This document shows, one piece after another, positions 58,701 through 64,000 of a stretch of DNA of 64,000 bases (within the stretch, counting starts at the first letter, position 1; each line of letters begins with the position of its first letter). A program made the position numbers and the translations under genes. Source of the stretch: Persicaria tinctoria (taxonomy: Eukaryota > Streptophyta > Magnoliopsida > Caryophyllales > Polygonaceae); assembly GCA_037127255.1 (NCBI GenBank), contig JBANSL010000009.1, positions 24,640,475-24,704,474 of the forward strand. Direction: 5' to 3'. Under the pieces are notes generated by a model. That model did not search any database, had not been told where the DNA came from, and was given only the letters and a program-made list of their open reading frames with translations.

Positions 58701-61700
58701 GATTTTTTTATTTTGTTTTCTTGCCTACTTGACGATATATTTTATTTGAGCTGTTATCTTGGTCAGTTGAGGTCATGCACGGTGCAGTAATTGCAGTTAT
58801 TTGATTTCCTGCAGATCCCTTTTTATCCTTATTTTCATGATGTTTTGAAAATTATCATGCCCTTGAACACTTGGTAGTTTGCTTATATATTGCAAATGTA
58901 TCAGGCTACACATATTGCAAAACCATCCAAGTGGCAGAAAATGTAAAGATTCCAGGACCTACTTTTGGATGCGGTTGCAAAGGCATGTGTATTGATCCCA
59001 ATGTGTGTGCTTGTGCAAAGCATAATGGTCACGACTTTCCATATGTTCATCGCAATGGTGGCAGGTACCACTGGCACTGTTGTAATCGGTTTCAATTTAT
59101 TTCCTTCTTGTGCTGCCTTGGTTGGCTTTTGTAAATCCAAGCTCTGGCCAATATTTCCTCTTCTGCCAGATCTTTTCAACATTTAAATCCTTCCACTCAT
59201 TTTGTGATTTAAGAAAACATGTAGATCATAGCTGTACTGTAGCTTGTCTAGTGAAGGATGCCTTGTTTTTTTCATTTCAGCTGTGTTTTTTTTTCACGCT
59301 TTATGGATCACTTCATTATATGAGTGTGGATGGTTATGCTTTTTGTTTTTAAGAGAATCATTCACAAAATTAAATTTCTATGACCAATCTATTTTTTAGT
59401 GTTATAATTTATAAAGAAGACATGAGGTTTACTTGATAGATTGCAGGTGATTTGAAGCAGCAAGTTTAATAATAGTTTTTGAAGTCTGATAATATTTGTT
59501 GAAAAGGTTAAATAATACATGGCATAAAACTATAAAAGATATAAGAACTGATATGCTACCATGCTATCCAAACAAATAACATGGACACTTAATATATCTT
59601 TCCCAGAGCTAGGTTTTAACCTGTGTCTAATGGATGAACCAAGTTTTGGGTGGTTTTGAAAAATCCTGTCAGTTTTTGTTTGTTTGTTAAAATATGTGCT
59701 CAATCCTCAGTTATGATTTATTTATCCTATCACAATAATGGAAAAATGTTACGTCATGTTTATACTCCGTATTTATCATTGGGGTTGATGATGATTTTGC
59801 CCTTTCTAATAACCAGGCTTATTGAGGCAAAAGCAATTGTCTTTGAATGTGGTCCAAAATGTGGATGTGGTTCTAGTTGTGTTAACCGCATATCACAGAA
59901 AGGAATCCGATATCGACTTGAGGTATTGTAGCTGGGATATATACACTGTCTTTTGCTCCCCTTGACATCAGTCACTTTGTATTTAGTATCAAATTTACTT
60001 ACAACTTGAATGAAATTATGCTACTGTAGGTCTTTCGTACCCCTAGGAAGGGTTGGGCAGTTAGGTCTTGGGACTATATACCAGCTGGTGCACCCATCTG
60101 TGAGTACACTGGGATTCTGAAGAGGTCAGATGAAGCTGAGAGTACTGCGGAGAGTAATTATATATTTGATATTGATTGCTTACAGACGATGAAAGGGCTT
60201 GATGGAAGAGAGGTACCTCTATTATTAATTTAGAAGTTCTGTTATTTTGTGTTTTTGCATTTTAATTTTTGCATGGCTTCACCAAGGTTAATAGCTGTTC
60301 ACCATAAAAGACAGTATTATGAAAGAACACACCCCAACATAAACTGTGTTATTGTTCTCTCTGAGGAACAAGTTTTCATCTGCTTTGTTAGAGAGCTGTC
60401 TATGTTGCTTCTCACTGTCTTTGCGAGAAGAATCGGAGTTAGTTGTTTTTCTGCAGTGTGTTCTCTGAATACGTGTTTTCTCATTGGTTAGGACTTCAAA
60501 CTATCATTTGCAGGTTATGCGAAGTCTATTGAGAACGGTAGATATTTTATTTACCCAAATGTCTGTTATCTGATTGCTTTGATATGTATGCAAGTTTTGT
60601 TACCATCTAGTAAAAGAATGTTATTCCCATGTATCTCTTTCGACTGAATAACAGTATAGAAGGTGATAATGGTATTTGTATGCATTGTATTTTCGCTGCA
60701 GAGGCGTTTAAGGGATGTGTCAATGCCTAGCCACAGTGTTGACAAGCCTGATGAAAGCGCCCCTGAGTTTTGCATAGATGCTGGTTCTACTGGCAACGTT
60801 GCGAGATTCATAAATCATAGCTGTGAGCCAAATCTATTTGTACAGTGCATTTTGAGCTCACATCACGACATCAAACTCGCCAGGGTGATGTTGTTTGCGG
60901 CTGACAACATTCCCCCATTACAGGTTATCACTTGTTTTTTCATTACTTTAAACTAATTTCATTTTGTTTCTGTTAGGATTGTTGAAATAAAACATATGCA
61001 AAAAAGTAAAAACGAAATGTTATCACAATCCAATTCTTGAAATAAAACATATGCAAAAAAGTAAAAATGAAATGTTATCACAATCTAATTTGATAACATT
61101 TCTGATGAGATCCTTTATCAACTGAGCGGTCATCAGTGTGTACGAGGTTTTATTTTTTATTTTTTTCAAATCAGGAGATTTTAGCAACTTATATACAATA
61201 TGCCTTGGCTGTAAAAGAAATAGCTCTTCATACTGTTCACATTCTCTTTTGGTCCCCTACTCGGCCAATTTAGGTATTCCATAAGATCATTATTGAATCG
61301 TGGATTTTGTAGCCAACTTATCATCTCTATGAACCATTATGGACATTTGCAGTGGAACCAAAGGTTTGCTTTTACTCAACTGTTTATTTGGAAACACCCC
61401 CTCTCGGCATCGTGGGGGAAAGGGTGTGTACAACTAGACTCCCAAGACCAACTATGGGCGGGATGTGTTGGGTTTGTTGTATTCCTTTCAGAAGAGCTCC
61501 ATTTGTTTGCTGAATCATATGATCATGCAATGCCTGAAAATATACATGGATGTTTAAGAGAGTTTTGTTACTTCTGTTTGATCTCAATTTAAAGAAAAGC
61601 TAGTAAAAAATAAGGTCCAATTGTGAACTTCGTTAGATATCAGGAATTCAATGTAAATGCTTCAAAATAAGGATACCACTTGAATGTTAATATCAAAATT

Positions 61701-61861
61701 CTTTGCTTAAACTTCTGATATTTGATGAAGATTATTCTTTCCAACAGGAACTTACATATGATTATGGATATGCACTTGATAGTGTGCATGGTCCCGATGG
61801 CAAGATAATGAAGCTGACTTGCTACTGTGGGGCTACTGGTTGTCGAAAGCGATTGTTTTAG
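49738..61861 (+). CDS. SUVH4: Histone H3-K9 methyltransferase, SUVH4/KRYPTONITE type (15 coding exons)
   Basis: Writes H3K9 methylation at loci with methylated DNA. Exons: 49738-50172, 50876-50932, 51500-51559, 51747-51801, 51955-52070, 53931-54107, 56476-56574, 57753-57851, 58132-58181, 58274-58362, 58905-59064, 59817-59922, 60030-60212, 60702-60923, 61748-61861. All phases agree and give 673 residues. SRA (YDG) about residues 200-360 (GHQFFSRAEMVAVGFHSHWL, GIDYMGQ, YTGQGG). Pre-SET cysteines at 425-490 (GCGCKGMCIDPNVCAC, CGPKCGCGSSC). SET from 502 with NHSCEPN at 600-606 and YDYGY at 640-644. Post-SET cysteines at 661, 663 and 668. All catalytic motifs are present. Two introns use GC donors (51560 and 58363). 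The basic N-terminus is least conserved. The subfamily call rests on exon content and motif similarity. Confidence 0.93.
50515..50802 (+). mobile_element. SINE with TS-like (TTG)n 3' end, in SUVH4 intron 1
   Basis: The 13-base copies ggggctagtaaat (50502-50514 and 50803-50815) bound it. The 3' end, ggaaacactctctcgact, then gagtgcgtacatcctgac and actgggttgttgttgttg, matches the TS-type SINE family of asterids as I remember it. The tRNA-like head is not clear. Confidence 0.8.
52071..53930 (+). other. SUVH4 intron 5 (1.9 kb), no inserted feature recognised
   Basis: Donor GTAGCT and acceptor GCTCCAG. AT-rich; I see no element ends or genes in it. Confidence 0.6.
54108..56475 (+). other. SUVH4 intron 6 (2.4 kb) with MITE insertions
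   Basis: The largest intron. It holds a Stowaway-like cluster (55129-55538 plus a further end near 55682) and a short (GT)n at about 54858. The rest is AT-rich without recognised features. Confidence 0.7.
55129..55538. mobile_element. Stowaway-like MITE, possibly with a second one inside
   Basis: CTCCCTCTGATCTAAAATA at the left is mirrored by TATTTCAGATCAGAGGGAG at the right (18 of 19). A TA follows on the right, but the left side has CA. Inside, acggagggagta at about 55380 is a second right-type end, and another, gaaccgagggagta, lies at about 55673-55686. Confidence 0.75.
58363..58904 (+). other. SUVH4 intron 10, GC-AG type, with a run of 21 G
   Basis: The donor reads ACTG|GCAAGT and the acceptor TATCAG. 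Poly(T) at 58388-58408 is followed by 21 G at 58411-58431. The exon junction joins Gly codon parts G and GC correctly. Confidence 0.8.
61383..61482 (+). mobile_element. Second TS-like SINE 3' end, in SUVH4 intron 14
   Basis: tttggaaacaccccctctc, gggaaagggtgtgtacaac and gttgggtttgttgt parallel the 3' end of the SINE at 50515-50802 but with more changes. The start and target duplication were not resolved. Confidence 0.6.
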
Positions 61862-62650
61862 CCACTCTCCATTATGGTGAGAAAGTGAGCAATCATCTGT
61901 TCACATATTGGTGTTAATTTAAACTTGACTCTGGCTTGTCTTAACTTGTTTTTTGTAGGGTATCTTTAGATATACAGAGCTGGTAATTGTGCATATCTAA
62001 GAGCAGCAGAGTACAAAAGGCTCTTCTTTGCTACTTTAAAAACTTTAGTTATGCTGCGTGAAGCTAAATCATGTTACTAACTAATGCTATGATGCTATCT
62101 ACTTTGAAACAAAAGTAACTAATGCAAGTCACTTTGAAACTGTAGTGATGCTGTTGAGGCTTCACTATTATGCAATTTTTTGGCCAGTGATCAGGGTTGA
62201 CACATCATTAAGTTTTTATATATTTGGTCCTTATTTCATTACTTCTCTTTTTACGGTTTCATCGCCTTTCTTGTTATAATTTTATTGGTACTCTCTTGAT
62301 ATTCCTATCAATTTTGTCATATTATATATGTCATATTTAAGTCAAATTTTATTGTTTTCTTTCAATAATTTTTATTCCTATAATTTTTTTAACTATAAAT
62401 GTCATACTTAAACCACAATTTATGGGTTTTTTTTGGCGTACTTTTCAATCTTGTCTTGTCATTTTTTTTCCATTTACCAATGATATGTATTTTTTAAAAA
62501 AATATTTATAATTTTCTTTCAATATTTTCAAAAAATATTCATCATACTATATATAATTATCCAATTTTATTATATGAATTTTTTGTACTAAAATGTCATA
62601 ATTACAGTACAATATATGATATTTTTTCAATATATATTTTTTTAAAATTT
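61862..62650 (+). other. SUVH4 3' UTR and AT-rich downstream region
   Basis: A likely 3' UTR intron: donor ATG|GTGAGA at 61877, acceptor TTTGTAG ending 61958. The polyadenylation site cannot be fixed. From 62220 the DNA is strongly AT-rich with no gene. Confidence 0.5.
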
Positions 62651-62692
62651 CTTCATTATATATACGCTAGAGCTCTAACATCTATATCTATA

Positions 62693-63686
62693 TCTATATA
62701 AAATACTAAAACAGAGACCGCTGGAGCAACCTCGCTGCCGCGGAATTTTCTGGATTAAACGGGATTATTTTCGCTTACGTGGCATTTTCTGGATTAAAGT
62801 GGTATTATATTTCTGGCCCACATCAATTAATAAATCAATATAGTTAGGTAAAAACACTTATCTTTTTAGATCACTTATCACTTAAATTTTATACCAATTA
62901 ATTTTTTTTCAATTAATTAATATAATATAACAATATAGGTTGATGATAAGATTTTACCAAATAAAACCTAGCTCAAATTTAAATCACCTCCATTTTTATA
63001 TAGTATAAAAATACATATATCACAAGTCCAATCCATGAACAAATTTCTAATCATCTTTACGATTAAAACTCAAAAACCCACCAAAATTGTACAAAATCAA
63101 TAATTATAACTCTTCAATGACATAAATAATTATTCAATTTGAAGATTCACAAATATAATATACCACTGCAATATTATAAATATTTATGAAGATCTATATA
63201 TAGTAATATACTAAAATAGAGGCTTGAAACGGGTTTTGATGCGATTCGTATACGTGGCATAGATTCTGAATTAAAATGGTGTTATTTTTTCATACGTGTC
63301 ATATTCTATATTAATATGATATTATCTTTTTGAGTCATTGTAATTAATAGGACAATATAGTCATGTCTTAATTAGTTAGAAAACTTATCTTTTTAGATTA
63401 AATTATCTATCCAATATTTGGTCAACTAAAATCTTGGATTAAAACAGAGGTTGATTTGATTAATGTTTGATTTTTTAAAAAATAAAAAACTAATATTTAT
63501 AATACCATGCACTCCCTATGATTTTATGTGAAAAAATGCATCGTGTATTCTTTCTTTCACATAAATATGAAATAATTTAAATAATCAATCAACACTTAAA
63601 TATAAATACGTCATTAAATTTGGTGATGTTATTAAATATTATTTTTTTATTAAGAAACCGCACAACGGGCGGGTACCGAATACTAG
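62693..63686 (+). mobile_element. Non-autonomous Helitron (about 1 kb) with an inner Helitron 5' end
   Basis: The 5' end is TCTATATAAAATACTAAAAC after an A. The 3' end is CTAG (63683-63686) before a T, preceded by a short hairpin (CCGC 63658-63661 with GCGG 63669-63672). A second 5'-type end, TCTATATATAGTAATATACT, lies at 63191 after an A, so an inner copy of about 496 bases (63191-63686) may share the 3' end. No coding capacity. Confidence 0.7.
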
Positions 63687-64000
63687 TAAAATACTAAAAC
63701 AGAGGCCGCTGGAGCGACCTCGCTGGCGCGGAATTTTCTGGATTAAACGGGATTATTTTCGCTCACGTGGCATTTTCTGGATTAAAGTGGTATTAAATTT
63801 CTGGCTCACACCAATTAATAAACGAATATATTTGGCTAAAAATTTATCTTTTTACATAATCTATTCAATATAACCTTATAGCTTATATTTTAATTTATTA
63901 TAATTTGAAATTACCTTAAAGCGGTTTATTTTGAAAATATTTTATCCACGGCAAAACTTGACTTAATACAAATTGTTGAATACATATCCAATCTAACTAA
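63687..64000 (+). mobile_element. Helitron 5' part, directly after the previous 3' end, cut by the window edge
   Basis: From 63688 it repeats the first about 150 bases of the element at 62693 (shared ggaattttctggattaaacg and gtggcattttctggattaaa phrases) but lacks the first TCTATAT. It continues to the end of the window. Confidence 0.7.

Noticed and set aside
58542..58790. 82-codon frame with hydrophobic start
   Set aside because: Lies wholly inside SUVH4 intron 10 and has no family; accidental.
1..64000. Bacterial-type operons, riboswitches, terminators or integrated virus
   Set aside because: Exon-intron genes and plant transposons explain the content; nothing bacterial or of a pararetrovirus was seen.

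Overview
The window is plant nuclear DNA, most likely from a eudicot. It has two plant-type intron-bearing genes, tRNA-iMet-primed Ty3/gypsy and Ty1/copia LTR retrotransposons, plant L1-type LINEs, hAT, Tourist-like and Stowaway-like DNA elements, SINEs and Helitrons. The species cannot be named from the sequence. An asterid is a guess, based on SINEs with a TS-like 3' end.

Left half, about 1-33475: one stack of nested transposons. The outermost is a minus-strand copia element (LTR 33330-33475, gag, protease, start of integrase). A minus-strand Ty3 element ('G', LTR 27644-28786) landed in the copia integrase. Element G was hit three times: by a hAT transposon (right end 7314), by a 5'-truncated LINE (8712-11579, 17-bp target duplication) and by a plus-strand Ty3 element 'A' (13081-26695, target duplication CTTAC). 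The hAT was hit by another LINE (1449 to about 4300), and that LINE by a further Ty3 element leaving the left edge (LTR 395-1448). The 5' LTR of element A was itself hit by element 'B' (13515-18925), a gag-only relative. The copia gag also holds a 972-bp non-autonomous hAT with a perfect 8-bp duplication.

Middle, about 33.5-49.3 kb: a Tourist-like MITE, a poorly defined region with an inverted pair of tRNA-shaped sequences, and a gene for mitochondrial ribosomal protein bS6m (about 37.5-43.5 kb). The large first intron of bS6m holds an LTR-like insert, and its first coding exon is broken. A truncated LINE, a SINE and a second type of LINE carrying a hAT-like MITE follow.

Right, 49.4-62 kb: a complete 15-coding-exon gene for a SUVH4/KRYPTONITE-type histone H3K9 methyltransferase (673 residues predicted; SRA, pre-SET, SET and post-SET). 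It has two GC-AG introns and SINE and MITE insertions in its introns. From about 62.7 kb to the end the DNA is AT-rich and carries Helitron ends arranged head to tail.

The only host genes I can support are bS6m and SUVH4. They share no operon-like relation. The biological link is thematic: a gene whose product class silences transposons lies in a dense transposon neighbourhood.
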